In this document: positions 17,443 through 25,353 of the stretch, piece by piece
Layout of the letters: each line of letters begins with the position of its first letter
Position numbering within the stretch: position 1 is the stretch's first letter
Assembly: GCF_019891395.1 (NCBI RefSeq)
Contig: NZ_CP078143.1
Location: forward strand, 1,588,001-1,652,000
DNA from: Nitratireductor kimnyeongensis
GTDB lineage: Bacteria; Pseudomonadota; Alphaproteobacteria; Rhizobiales; Rhizobiaceae
Length of the DNA stretch: 64,000 bases
Direction: 5' to 3'
Translations under genes and position numbers: made by a program
The notes under the pieces: generated by a model
Database searches by the model: none
The model's input: only the letters and a program-made list of their open reading frames with translations
What the model was told of the DNA's origin: nothing

Positions 17443-18453
17443 TCAGACCTCCTCACGCTTTCCGGAACGCGCCGAGGCGGCAATCGCATCGAGCACCCGC
17501 ATATTGGCGACCGCATCCTCCGGTGAATTGGGAACGGGATTTCCCGAAAGGACCGCGTCTGCGAAGGCCTCGACCATGAGCCTGTATTGATCGACCGGCT
17601 CGAAAGCGGTTTCCTTGCGATGTCCGTCGGCATCGACATGGATCACCAGCGCTTCGGCCGCGCGGCTGCCCATTCCGGGAATGAAGGAGCGCGGCACCTC
17701 AAGCAGGCCGGTCGATCCGATGACCTGGTAGAAACCTTGCCCCGACGCCTTGAAGGATGACGAGACCAGCGCGCAGCGCTCACCGGGAAATTCGAGTATG
17801 GCCGACGCCGAAAGATCCACGCCGCTTTCCGCGTCGACATCGAAGCGCCCGAACACTGAAACCGGCTCAGCACCTATGATCCGGCGCGCGGCATTGACGC
17901 CGTAGCACCCCATGTCGAGCAGGCTGCCGCCGCCGAACGCAGACGAAAACCGAATGTTTCCAGTGGCATGCTCCATGATGTCGACGGAAAGATGCGCCCG
18001 CACCTCCAGCACGTCGCCGATCAGGTCGTCCCGAACGCATTCGAGCACGTGCAGGCTCTGCGGATGGAAGCGGTACATGAAGCCTTCCATCAGCGGCACG
18101 CCGCGATCGGCGAAATGATCGACCACCCGTCGTGCTTCGAGGGCATTCAGTGCGAGCGGCTTCTCGCAAAGGACCGCCTTGCCGGCATCGGCCGCCCGCA
18201 TCGCCCACTCGCCATGCAGACTGTTTGGCAACGGAATATAGACGGCATCGACGTCCGGCGAAGCCAACAGCGCATCATGGGTCCCGAATACATTCGCGAT
18301 AGCAAACTCCGAAGCGAATTGTTCGCAGCGCGACAGGTCCCGGCCGGCAATGGCCGTCACGCGACCGTTCGACGACGCCTGAATGGCGGGAACGACCTGG
18401 GTACGGGCGATCCCGGCGGTGCCGAGAACACCCCAGCGCAGTGGTGGCTTCAA
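17443..18453 (-). CDS. Gfo/Idh/MocA-family oxidoreductase
   Basis: The 336-residue protein begins with an NAD(P)-binding Rossmann fold (RWGVLGTAGIARTQVVPAI) and carries the family signature CEKPLALNALEARRV near residue 96, whose Lys is part of the catalytic EKP motif. GGGSLLDMGCYGVNAAR, typical of the C-terminal substrate domain, follows. Family members oxidise or epimerise sugars, inositols and glycosides at a hydroxyl carbon. It is the first gene of a minus-strand operon leading into the flavin oxidoreductase 4 nt later. It is divergent from the FrlC-like isomerase gene across a 267-nt region holding two LacI-type palindromes. Confidence 0.92.
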   Translation of the reverse strand: MKPPLRWGVLGTAGIARTQVVPAIQASSNGRVTAIAGRDLSRCEQFASEFAIANVFGTHDALLASPDVDAVYIPLPNSLHGEWAMRAADAGKAVLCEKPLALNALEARRVVDHFADRGVPLMEGFMYRFHPQSLHVLECVRDDLIGDVLEVRAHLSVDIMEHATGNIRFSSAFGGGSLLDMGCYGVNAARRIIGAEPVSVFGRFDVDAESGVDLSASAILEFPGERCALVSSSFKASGQGFYQVIGSTGLLEVPRSFIPGMGSRAAEALVIHVDADGHRKETAFEPVDQYRLMVEAFADAVLSGNPVPNSPEDAVANMRVLDAIAASARSGKREEV

Positions 18454-18494
18454 CGTTTCCTCCCGCTGCCGGCGAAGCCAGCAGCCTCCATTAA

Positions 18495-18508
18495 GTTAAT
18501 CGATTACG
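18495..18508. promoter_or_regulatory. LacI-type operator near the Gfo/Idh gene start
   Basis: TAATCGATTA at 18497-18506 is a perfect 10-bp palindrome with a central CG, as in LacI/GalR-family operators. It lies about 45 nt upstream of the Gfo/Idh start on the minus strand. The related motif at 18685-18696 sits before the divergent isomerase gene. Confidence 0.5.
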
Positions 18509-18663
18509 TCTCCATTCAAACCGCGATAATGCAGAGTTGTCAAACGAAAAGCCGGAGCACTCACCCAACGATGTAATGAGAATTACTATTTATATCATGA
18601 TATTAATGTATATTCTTTCCTTGGCATCTGGGCATCGCGCTACTTCCAGTAGCCTGAGGAATA

Positions 18664-18697
18664 TTGACACATGCACTTCTATTAGTAATCGTTTACG
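18664..18697 (+). promoter_or_regulatory. Isomerase promoter with overlapping LacI-type operator
   Basis: A perfect TTGACA at 18664-18669 is followed after 16 nt by TAATCG, a plausible -10. The LacI-type dyad GTAATCGTTTAC (18685-18696, one central mismatch) covers that -10, so a bound repressor would block RNA polymerase. The strong ribosome site AGGAGGAG of the isomerase gene follows about 10 nt later. Confidence 0.55.
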
Positions 18698-18720
18698 TAG
18701 CTTTTTAGGAGGAGAACGAC

Positions 18721-19557
18721 ATGAAATACGCTTTCAATACGTGGGCTTACGGGAGCTTCCCCTCCTGGCTGCCATCCTACGAACTGGACGAGGTCGTGCG
18801 GCGGCTCGCGCGGATCGGTTATGACGGTATTGAGATCGGATGCGCCGCCCCCCATGCGTGGCCGGCATATCTGGATGCCGCGCGCAGGCGCGAGTTGAGG
18901 AGCCTCATGGAGGGCGAAGGGCTTCCCGCCGTCAGCCTTCTGCCGGCGCCGGGCGGCGGGCCGGGCCACAACCCCGCCTCGCCGCTGGAAGCGGAGCGGA
19001 GGGCCACCATGCATCACTATTGCGAGGTCATCGACCTGGCTGCCGATCTCGGTGCCGGGCTCGTTCTCTATATCGCCGGATGGCAGGTTTTTGGCTCGAC
19101 GCGCGAAGACGCCTATACCCGCAGCGTCGAGTGCCTCAGACAGATTTCCAAACATGCAGAGGATTGTGGCATCGTGATCGCCATAGAGCCGACGGCGGCC
19201 GATTCGAACCTGATAGACACCCCGCACGAGGCGCTCAAACTGATGCGCGACAGCGGTGCAGAGAACGTCAAGGTGATGTTCGACACCTATCACGCCATCT
19301 ACCGCGACGACGTGTCTGCCGATCACGTGCGCATCCTCGGCGATGATCTGGTTCACATCCACTGCGCGGACGCCAACCGCGCCGCTCCCGGCGACGGCGT
19401 GGTCGACTGGTTCGGCGTGTTGCAGGCCGCCAGGGATATCGGTTTTGCCGGGTATCTGACGATGGAGATTGGCTTCCATACGCGCGAAGCCGATCCCGAC
19501 AATTATGCGCGGCGCGCGCTGTCCTACCTCAAGGGCGTGGAAACGCAGCTTTCCTGA
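18721..19557 (+). CDS. Sugar phosphate isomerase/epimerase (TIM barrel, FrlC-like)
   Basis: The 278-residue protein belongs to the AP-endonuclease-2-like TIM-barrel isomerases. Likely metal ligands are the acid in VIAIEPTAAD, Asp and His in MFDTYHAIY, the His of VHIHCAD and the Glu of LTMEIGF. The N terminus (FNTWAYGSFPSWLPSYELDE, then IGYDGIEIGCAAPHAWP) resembles the fructoselysine-3-epimerase/3-keto-sugar isomerase branch. A strong AGGAGGAG ribosome site precedes the ATG. It is transcribed alone, divergent from the Gfo/Idh dehydrogenase. The two could act in sequence on a ketosugar intermediate. Confidence 0.88.
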   Translation: MKYAFNTWAYGSFPSWLPSYELDEVVRRLARIGYDGIEIGCAAPHAWPAYLDAARRRELRSLMEGEGLPAVSLLPAPGGGPGHNPASPLEAERRATMHHYCEVIDLAADLGAGLVLYIAGWQVFGSTREDAYTRSVECLRQISKHAEDCGIVIAIEPTAADSNLIDTPHEALKLMRDSGAENVKVMFDTYHAIYRDDVSADHVRILGDDLVHIHCADANRAAPGDGVVDWFGVLQAARDIGFAGYLTMEIGFHTREADPDNYARRALSYLKGVETQLS

Positions 19558-19608
19558 TTTGGCTGCCGCGCGGCGAAGCCGCCGGTCCCGGCGCGGACAT
19601 CATCCGTT

Positions 19609-20016
19609 CTACACCAGGACGGCGGCTCCGATACGGCCGATATCGCCGTCCTCCTCGTCGCTTTCACCGGAAACGCCGATCGCACCAATGATCTCATCGC
19701 CGGCCTTGAGCAGCACGCCCCCATCGAGCGGAATGCCATTGGGGATGCAAAGCAGCGCATAGCGCCCCTCCCCCTCGACCACGTCCTGGAACGCCTTGGT
19801 CGGACGCTGGAACAGGACGGCGGTGCGCGCCTTTAACGTGGCAATTTCCACGCTGCCTACCTGCGCTCCGTCATCGCGGTGCAGCAACATCAGATGACCA
19901 CCGTCATCGACAATCGCGATGACCAGCTTGAGCTTGTCCTTCTTCGCTGCCGCCTCGCAAGCCTCGGCGATCTTCTTGGCGGCTTCAATGGTCAGGGTCG
20001 TCTTGGTTGCGAGCAT
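19609..20016 (-). CDS. GlcG/HbpS-family heme-binding-like protein
   Basis: The 135-residue protein is a compact member of the GlcG/HbpS family. Conserved segments are LTIEAAKKIAEACEAAA, VIAIVDDGGHLMLLHRDDGA and the glycine-rich GEIIGAIGVSG-like end (DEIIGAIGVSGES). I use ATG 20016, which has TGGAGAAG just upstream; another ATG four codons earlier has a weak site. It is the last gene of the gntR-denD-otnKCI operon, 18 nt after otnI. GlcG-like proteins are frequent beside hydroxyacid catabolic genes, but their biochemical role is poorly defined, so no function is claimed. Confidence 0.85.
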   Translation of the reverse strand: MLATKTTLTIEAAKKIAEACEAAAKKDKLKLVIAIVDDGGHLMLLHRDDGAQVGSVEIATLKARTAVLFQRPTKAFQDVVEGEGRYALLCIPNGIPLDGGVLLKAGDEIIGAIGVSGESDEEDGDIGRIGAAVLV

Positions 20017-20034
20017 GATCTTCTCCATCAGGGT

Positions 20035-20814
20035 TCAAAGAGAGACGCCAAGGGCATCGAGCCAGCCGAGGCCTTCGTCGGTGCCGGCGCGCGGCTTGTA
20101 TTCGCATCCGATCCAGCCAGAATAACCAAGCCGCTCGAGCGCCGTGAAGATGGCGCCGTAAGCGATTTCTCCCTCGTCGGGTTCGCAACGGCTCGGGACC
20201 GCAGCGATCTGCACATGCCCGATTTGTGGCAGGTGCCGTTGCACGCGCGTCAACACGTCACCCTCGCTGACCGCCACATGATAGACGTCGAACATGATCC
20301 GCACATTGGACGCACCGACCTCGGCGATGATGTCGGCGGCGGTGGAAATATCGGAGTAGAAATAGCCGGGCTTGTCGCGCTGGTTGATCGGCTCGAGCAG
20401 GAGGGTGAGATCGGCCGCTGCCTCCACCGCAAAGGCGAGGTTCTCGATAAAGACCGCCTTGGCTCGCTCCCGGACATCGGGGGAAACCACCCCGGCCATG
20501 ACGTGGATCGAAGAGGCGCCGGCCTCTCGCGCATAGTCGGCGGACCGCACGAAGGTATCGCGGAACTCAGCCTCGCGGCCGGCCTGTGCCCCGAGACCGA
20601 AATCCCCCTTCTCCGCATTGCCGAGCGGCGTATTGACGCCGAGCAGTTCGCAGCCATTCGCGCTGCAGCACTCCCACACCTTCGCGGCATCGACATCGTA
20701 GGGCCAATGCATCTCAACGGCCTTGAATCCTGCTCGGGCGGCAGCCTCTATACGCTGGATCAAGGGACGGTCCGGCCAAAGGAAGCCGAGATTGGCGGAA
20801 AATCTGAGTGTCAT
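20035..20814 (-). CDS. otnI: 2-oxo-tetronate isomerase (hydroxypyruvate isomerase family)
   Basis: The 259-residue TIM-barrel protein is of the hydroxypyruvate-isomerase (Hyi/OtnI) type. It starts RFSANLGFLWPD, carries GFKAVEMHWPYDV, the metal-binding LLLEPINQRDKPGYFY and IMFDVYHVAVSEGD, and ends with the conserved GYSGWIGCEYKP. In the characterised tetronate pathway OtnI converts 2-oxo-tetronate, made by DenD/LtnD, to 3-oxo-tetronate. It overlaps otnC by 4 nt. The surrounding denD, otnK and otnC make this assignment much safer than sequence alone would. Confidence 0.92.
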   Translation of the reverse strand: MTLRFSANLGFLWPDRPLIQRIEAAARAGFKAVEMHWPYDVDAAKVWECCSANGCELLGVNTPLGNAEKGDFGLGAQAGREAEFRDTFVRSADYAREAGASSIHVMAGVVSPDVRERAKAVFIENLAFAVEAAADLTLLLEPINQRDKPGYFYSDISTAADIIAEVGASNVRIMFDVYHVAVSEGDVLTRVQRHLPQIGHVQIAAVPSRCEPDEGEIAYGAIFTALERLGYSGWIGCEYKPRAGTDEGLGWLDALGVSL

Positions 20815-21446
20815 GTCAGCCTGAAATGCGTGTTGAGTTCGGCGATGTTTTCAGCGGTTAGGTGGCGTGCGGTCATGCCACGCAGAATGACGGAAAGCTT
20901 GGCGCCCTCCTCCAGCTCCTCGATCGCGAAGGCAGCCGCTTCGAGCGAGGCACCGGCAACGACGGGGCCGTGGTTAGCAAGCAGAATGGCGGGGTGTCCT
21001 CCCGCCAGCGCCTGAATACGGTCCCTCACGCTCTCGGCGCCGGGGCGCGAATAGGGAATGACGGGCACGCGGCCGACACGCATGACGACATAGGGCGTGA
21101 GCGGCGGTATCGCGTCCATCGGATCCGTGTCGGCAAGGCACGACACCGCCGTCGCATAGGTAGAATGAAGGTGAATCACCGCACGCGCATTCGGACGTCG
21201 GTCGTAGAAGCCGAAATGCAGCGGCAATTCCTTGGTCGGGGGCGCGCCGGAAACATGCTTGCCCGACGCATCGACCTTCGACAGCCGCTCTGCCTCCAGG
21301 AAGCCGAGACAGGAGTTGGTCGGCGTAAACAGATAACCGTCTTCGAGCCTGACCGAGATGTTACCCGACGAACCGCCGGTCAGCCCCCTCTGGAAGAAGG
21401 AGCGGCCCCATTTGACGATCTCGTCGCGGATGACGCCCTCGTTCAT
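20811..21446 (-). CDS. otnC: 3-oxo-tetronate 4-phosphate decarboxylase (class II aldolase family)
   Basis: The 211-residue protein has the class II aldolase/adducin fold. It contains GGSSGNISVRLEDGYLFTPT, the acidic KELPLHFGFY, the metal-binding HLHSTYATAV pair and a third His in LLANHGPVVAG. In the tetronate route it decarboxylates 3-oxo-tetronate 4-phosphate to dihydroxyacetone phosphate, using a divalent metal. It overlaps otnI and otnK by 4 nt each (ATGA-type), so expression is translationally coupled. Confidence 0.92.
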   Translation of the reverse strand: MNEGVIRDEIVKWGRSFFQRGLTGGSSGNISVRLEDGYLFTPTNSCLGFLEAERLSKVDASGKHVSGAPPTKELPLHFGFYDRRPNARAVIHLHSTYATAVSCLADTDPMDAIPPLTPYVVMRVGRVPVIPYSRPGAESVRDRIQALAGGHPAILLANHGPVVAGASLEAAAFAIEELEEGAKLSVILRGMTARHLTAENIAELNTHFRLT

Positions 21447-22702
21447 GGCCTGCCGATCAGCCCCGCCGCCTTTGCGAAAAAATCGTCCGCACCAAAATTG
21501 CCGCTTTTCAGGGCGAGGCCCAGCGCGCCGTCGCGTTCTGCCACCAGAGCCGGCACACCCGGATCGATTTCATCTCCGACGACCATGCTGGACAGGCCCA
21601 GCGCTTCGACAACCGCGCCCGATGTCTCACCACCGCCGACGACGATGCGCCGGAACCCCGCATCGGCAAGCCGGCAGGCGAGATCGGCGAAGAGCGCCTC
21701 GATGCCGGCCGCGAGCTTCTCGCGGCCAAGTTCACGCTGCGCGCGGGCGACAGCCGCAGGGTTCACCGTCGAGTAGACGATGGGGATGAAGTCGGTGTGT
21801 TGTTCCATCACCCACGACGCCGCCTTGTCGGCGGTCATGGTGCCCGACATGACCGCCTCCGGATCGAGGGCGAGACCGGGATGCGATGAGAGATGCGCGG
21901 CGACCTGACGCTGCGAGGCCGCGGAACATGAACCGCACAAGGCAACGACGGGACCGGCGGCCACCGCGCCGGAACTGCGTGCGCCCGAAAGAAGGCCGGC
22001 ATCGCGGAAGTTCGCGGGAAGGCCGAGCGCGATCCCTGAACCGCCGGTGATCAGCCTGAGCCCGGCGAGCGCCTTGCCGAGGATTTTCAGATCCTCGTCA
22101 TCGACCGCATCGGCAACGACGAGCCTGCATCCCTCCTTGCGCCGGGCTTCGAAGGCTTCCGCCAGGGCTTGTGGTCCCGCCCGAACGACATCCAGCGCGA
22201 CGGATCCGACTTCGCCTTTCGTTTGTCGGCGCAGCCAGCGGCGAATGTCCGGATCGGTCATTGGCGTAAGGGGATGGTTCTCCATGCCCGATTCCGACAA
22301 CAGCCGGTCACCAACGAACAGGTGGCCCATGAAAAGCCTGCGTCCCGTCGCCGGAAAGGCCGGGCATACCGCCGCCATACCGGCACCGGTCCGCTCCAGC
22401 AACGCCTCCGCCACCGGGCCGATATTTCCCTGCGGCGTTGAATCGAACGTCGAACAGTATTTGAAAAGGAATTGCTCGCATCCTTGCGCCTCGAGCCAGT
22501 CGACCGCTGCAAGCGACTGCCTGACGGCCTCGTCGGGAGCGATGGAACGGGTCTTCAGCGAGACGACCCCGGCCTCGCAGTCGTAGCGCTCGGAGCCGGT
22601 CGGCACGCCGACGAACTGCGTTGTCGCCATCCCGCCCTTTGCGAGCGTATTGGCAAGATCGCTGGCGCCGGTGAAATCGTCGGCTATCGCTCCAAGAAGC
22701 AT
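21443..22702 (-). CDS. otnK: 3-oxo-tetronate kinase (DUF1537 / four-carbon acid sugar kinase)
   Basis: The 419-residue protein has the DUF1537 N-terminal signature LGAIADDFTGASDLANTLAKGG and the C-terminal nucleotide-binding segment (RRIVVGGGETSGAVVEALG). These are the hallmarks of the four-carbon acid-sugar kinase family. Within the den/otn context it phosphorylates 3-oxo-tetronate at C4 using ATP. Length is normal for OtnK. It starts 9 nt after the denD stop and overlaps otnC by 4 nt. Confidence 0.95.
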   Translation of the reverse strand: MLLGAIADDFTGASDLANTLAKGGMATTQFVGVPTGSERYDCEAGVVSLKTRSIAPDEAVRQSLAAVDWLEAQGCEQFLFKYCSTFDSTPQGNIGPVAEALLERTGAGMAAVCPAFPATGRRLFMGHLFVGDRLLSESGMENHPLTPMTDPDIRRWLRRQTKGEVGSVALDVVRAGPQALAEAFEARRKEGCRLVVADAVDDEDLKILGKALAGLRLITGGSGIALGLPANFRDAGLLSGARSSGAVAAGPVVALCGSCSAASQRQVAAHLSSHPGLALDPEAVMSGTMTADKAASWVMEQHTDFIPIVYSTVNPAAVARAQRELGREKLAAGIEALFADLACRLADAGFRRIVVGGGETSGAVVEALGLSSMVVGDEIDPGVPALVAERDGALGLALKSGNFGADDFFAKAAGLIGRP

Positions 22703-22711
22703 GGAGCGCGC

Positions 22712-23698
22712 CTATACCGGCAACGTGTTTTGGAGTTCATCCTCGATGTGAACGCGAATGATCTCGTCAAACGAGGTTTCGGCTCGGAAGCCGAGAGCCG
22801 ATGCTCGCCGTGCGTTGAACGTCTGCGGCCAGCCGGCGATGATCTTGGCAACGGCCGGGTTCGGTTCGCGGCGGATGAGCTTCACCGCCTTCTCACCGAC
22901 GACACGGCGCAGCGCCTCTATCTCCTCTCCGACGGTCGCGGCAAGGCCGGGCATGGTCAACGAGCGACGGAAGCCGAGCGGCGCGGTGTCGATCTCGGCG
23001 GCATGCAGCAGGAACCCTGTCGCCGCGCGCGGGCTGGCGAACCAGTGCCGCACGCTCTCCTCGACCGGCAAGACCGCCTCCTGGCCGATAAGCGGCTCGC
23101 GCAGGATGGAGGAAAAGAAGCCGGATGCCGCCTGATTGGGCTTACCCGGCCTGATGGAAATGGTCGGCAGCCGGATGCCGATGCCGTCGAAAAAGCCACG
23201 CCGCGAATAGTCCGCGAGCAGCAATTCGCCAATCGCTTTTTGTGTGCCGTAGCTGGTCAGTGGCGTGAGGAAATAGGTGTCCTCGATGGTTTCCGGCAGC
23301 GGCTCTCCATATACAACGATGGAGGAAGTGAACACCACCTTGGGGCAATAGGGTTCCCGAACCCCTTCGAGGCGGATCGCGTCGAAAAGAGCGCGCGTGC
23401 CGTCGAGATTGACGCGGTAGCCCTTCTCAAACTCGGCCTCTGCCTCGCCCGACACGACCGCCGCGAGATGAAAGATGAGGTCGGGACGCCGGGCAACCAG
23501 GCCCGCCGCGACGTTCTCGCCGGAAAGGTCCGCGGCGACGGTCTCGACCGTGCCGCCGAACTCGGGTGCCGGCGGGGCAACGATGTCGGCAAGCGTCAGC
23601 GTTTCGATCGGCCGGCCGCCAAGCTCTCCGTTGGCGACCAGCGCCGCAACCAGCTTGCGCCCGATCATGCCCGCCGCGCCTATGACCATTATGTGCAT
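22712..23698 (-). CDS. denD: D-erythronate dehydrogenase-like NAD-dependent epimerase/dehydratase
   Basis: The 328-residue short-chain extended reductase starts with IMVIGAAGMIGRKLVAALV (NAD-binding glycine motif). It has the catalytic Y-x3-K in TSYGTQKAIGELL and SIRPGKPNQAASGF, as in the DenD family. DenD oxidises D-erythronate to 2-oxo-tetronate, the first step before OtnI, OtnK and OtnC. The ATG at 23698 is preferred because the glycine motif begins at once. An in-frame ATG at 23707 would overlap the gntR stop and is possible. Related enzymes accept other tetronates, so the stereochemistry is not certain. Confidence 0.9.
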   Translation of the reverse strand: MHIMVIGAAGMIGRKLVAALVANGELGGRPIETLTLADIVAPPAPEFGGTVETVAADLSGENVAAGLVARRPDLIFHLAAVVSGEAEAEFEKGYRVNLDGTRALFDAIRLEGVREPYCPKVVFTSSIVVYGEPLPETIEDTYFLTPLTSYGTQKAIGELLLADYSRRGFFDGIGIRLPTISIRPGKPNQAASGFFSSILREPLIGQEAVLPVEESVRHWFASPRAATGFLLHAAEIDTAPLGFRRSLTMPGLAATVGEEIEALRRVVGEKAVKLIRREPNPAVAKIIAGWPQTFNARRASALGFRAETSFDEIIRVHIEDELQNTLPV

Positions 23699-23699
23699 G

Positions 23700-24494
23700 T
23701 CAGGCATTTTCCCTATTGCTGTCGGGAGATCCGTTTTTGGCTTCATGCGCCGTCGCGTGGTTCGTCTCTTTCCCGGTCTCATCTATCTCGCGCGTGGTGT
23801 CGCGGATGCGCAGGATATGCTTGGCAAACGCCGCCGAGACGGCCTCCGGATTCCGCATCTTCAGAGCGTTGACGATGAAGCGGTGATCTTCGAGGCTTTT
23901 GGCGATCGCCCCCGGCTTGCCCATGGCGATGCGACGGTGGTCAAGCAGATAAGTGTAGAGGTCGACCACGAAATCGGCGAGCAGCTTGTTGCTGGAAGCG
24001 TAGTAGATCGTCAGATGAAACTCGCGGTCGCAGATGAGGAAGCGCACGGGATCGTCGCAGGCCGCCTCCTGCGCCGTGATCGAATCCTCCAGCCGGCCGA
24101 TATCCTCGGCGCTGAGATTGTTGGCCGCGTCGGCCACCACGGCGGTCTCGACCAGCAGGCGGGCCGCGTGAACCTCCTGCAGCGCGTAGCCGTTGATTGA
24201 TGTCGGGTTGGTGACGCCGATGCGCTGCGTGTCGACCTCGACATTCACGTTCGCGATCCGAGTACGCGCGCCTTGGGAGACCTGGACGATGCCCTCGCCT
24301 GCCAGCCGTTGGACCGCGCCGCGAACGGTCTCGCGGCTCACCATCAGCATGGTGGCGAGCTCGCGCTCGCTTGGGAGTTCGTCACCGACCTGCAAAATGC
24401 CAGAGGCAATCATCGAAACGATCTTGTCCCGAATCATTTCCTTGGCGGTCTGCTTATGGATGGCTTCGCCGAGCGGCAAACGTGGTGTGATCAT
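23700..24494 (-). CDS. GntR-family regulator, FadR/FCD subfamily
   Basis: From ATG 24494 the 264-residue protein has an N-terminal winged helix (MIRDKIVSMIASGILQVGDE, then ERELATMLMVSRETVRGAVQ). An FCD effector domain follows, with metal or ligand residues in DREFHLTIYYASSNKLL, DHRFIVNAL and FAKHILRI. The frame is open to GTG 24557, but the extra 21 residues would cover a 23-bp dyad and a TATACT -10-like box, so I treat them as leader. No clear ribosome site precedes 24494, and a leaderless or weakly initiated message is possible. It heads the denD-otnKCI operon and is the likely reader of the dyads at 24511 and 15313. Confidence 0.9.
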   Translation of the reverse strand: MITPRLPLGEAIHKQTAKEMIRDKIVSMIASGILQVGDELPSERELATMLMVSRETVRGAVQRLAGEGIVQVSQGARTRIANVNVEVDTQRIGVTNPTSINGYALQEVHAARLLVETAVVADAANNLSAEDIGRLEDSITAQEAACDDPVRFLICDREFHLTIYYASSNKLLADFVVDLYTYLLDHRRIAMGKPGAIAKSLEDHRFIVNALKMRNPEAVSAAFAKHILRIRDTTREIDETGKETNHATAHEAKNGSPDSNRENA

Positions 24495-24510
24495 ACTGGA
24501 TACGCCGACA

Positions 24511-24533
24511 ACTGGTCCGATATGTAGTCCAGT
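24511..24533. promoter_or_regulatory. GntR-type operator upstream of gntR-denD-otn operon
   Basis: A 23-bp dyad with outer half-sites ACTGGT and TCCAGT and an 11-nt spacer lies 17 nt before the chosen gntR start. A TATACT hexamer on the minus strand (24536-24531) overlaps its upstream edge and GTGACA lies 15 nt further up, a weak promoter match. The same dyad length and half-sites recur at 15313-15335. Autoregulation is inferred. Confidence 0.6.
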
Positions 24534-24623
24534 ATAGTATTCTTTCTTGAATGTCACGTGTTAATTTACGCTGGTTGTTGATTTCCGCTGAGAACTGCGC
24601 CGGTAAGGCGCTATTTTTTTCAC

Positions 24624-24880
24624 TGTGAATTGACCCAAGTTTAACCCCACCCCTTCGTGATTGGGGAGGGTAACGGGAAGTGATAGAGATGGTGTTGTTC
24701 AGCGTTATCACACCCTGGCATTTACGTGATCAGCTTTCGATCCGGGATATGTCCTGCCGCGGCGGATTGTGCCAAAACACAATGAACAAGCATCTGCGCA
24801 TCGATGCTGTTGAGCCCCCAGTTAAGGTTCTCGAACAGCCCATCAAACTCGAAGCCTTTGCCGACAAGCTGTCGGCCTGG
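24624..24880 (+). mobile_element. IS21-family element, left-end remnant with truncated istA
   Basis: TGTGAATTGACCC at about 24624 resembles the terminal sequence of IS21-family elements. From GTG 24680 the translation reads FSVITPWHLRDQLSIRDMSC, then LCQNTMNKHLR and KLEAFADKLSAW, matching the N-terminal helix-turn-helix of IstA with many substitutions. Similarity stops at about 24880, where a DUF2924 remnant takes over. The integrase core and istB are missing, so the element is dead. Confidence 0.65.
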
Positions 24881-25353
24881 CAGCACGCGACGCGCCTGTT
24901 GATCGCTGGCGCAAGATCTATGGCTCCCGGCCACCGAAAGGCGTTCGCCAGGACCTTTTGAAAAGGGCGATCCTCTGGCACACCAAACACTTTGGTGGTG
25001 TTCCGGACGAGACGCGCCGCCTGTTAAGCGCCGCTGTAAGAAGGGTCGAGCAGTCATTGCTTTCCCGCCACCAATGTAGAAGCACTGCGGCAGCTGATGA
25101 GGAGCGGAGCGCCAGGATCGGAGCGGCAGGGGTGGCTGGCGACTGTTTAGCGCAAGATGCGCGACCTCAATGTCAACGACGAACACTTGCTCCCGGAGCG
25201 CGGCTAATCCGGGAATGGAATGGTCAGACCCATACCGTTGATGTGATCGAAGGTGGCTATGTCTTCGAAGCCAGGGTCTATCGCTCCCTTACTGCGATAG
25301 CCGGCAAGATCACAGGCACCCACTGGTCCGGGCCGAGGTTCTTCGGGTTATGA
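24869..25353 (+). pseudogene. DUF2924 protein, degenerate
   Basis: The frame reads WRKIYGSRPPKGVRQDLLKR and AILWHTKHFGGVPDETRRLL at the front. It ends with RLIREWNGQTHTVDVIEGGY and SLTAIAGKITGTHWSG-FFGL, both ends of a DUF2924 protein. The middle (about 25030-25190) does not match the family and looks frameshifted or replaced. There is no proper start, because the 5' end is fused to the istA fragment. DUF2924 genes usually precede a large serine recombinase, and here the stop overlaps the recombinase fragment by 4 nt (ATGA), keeping the ancestral order. Confidence 0.7.
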
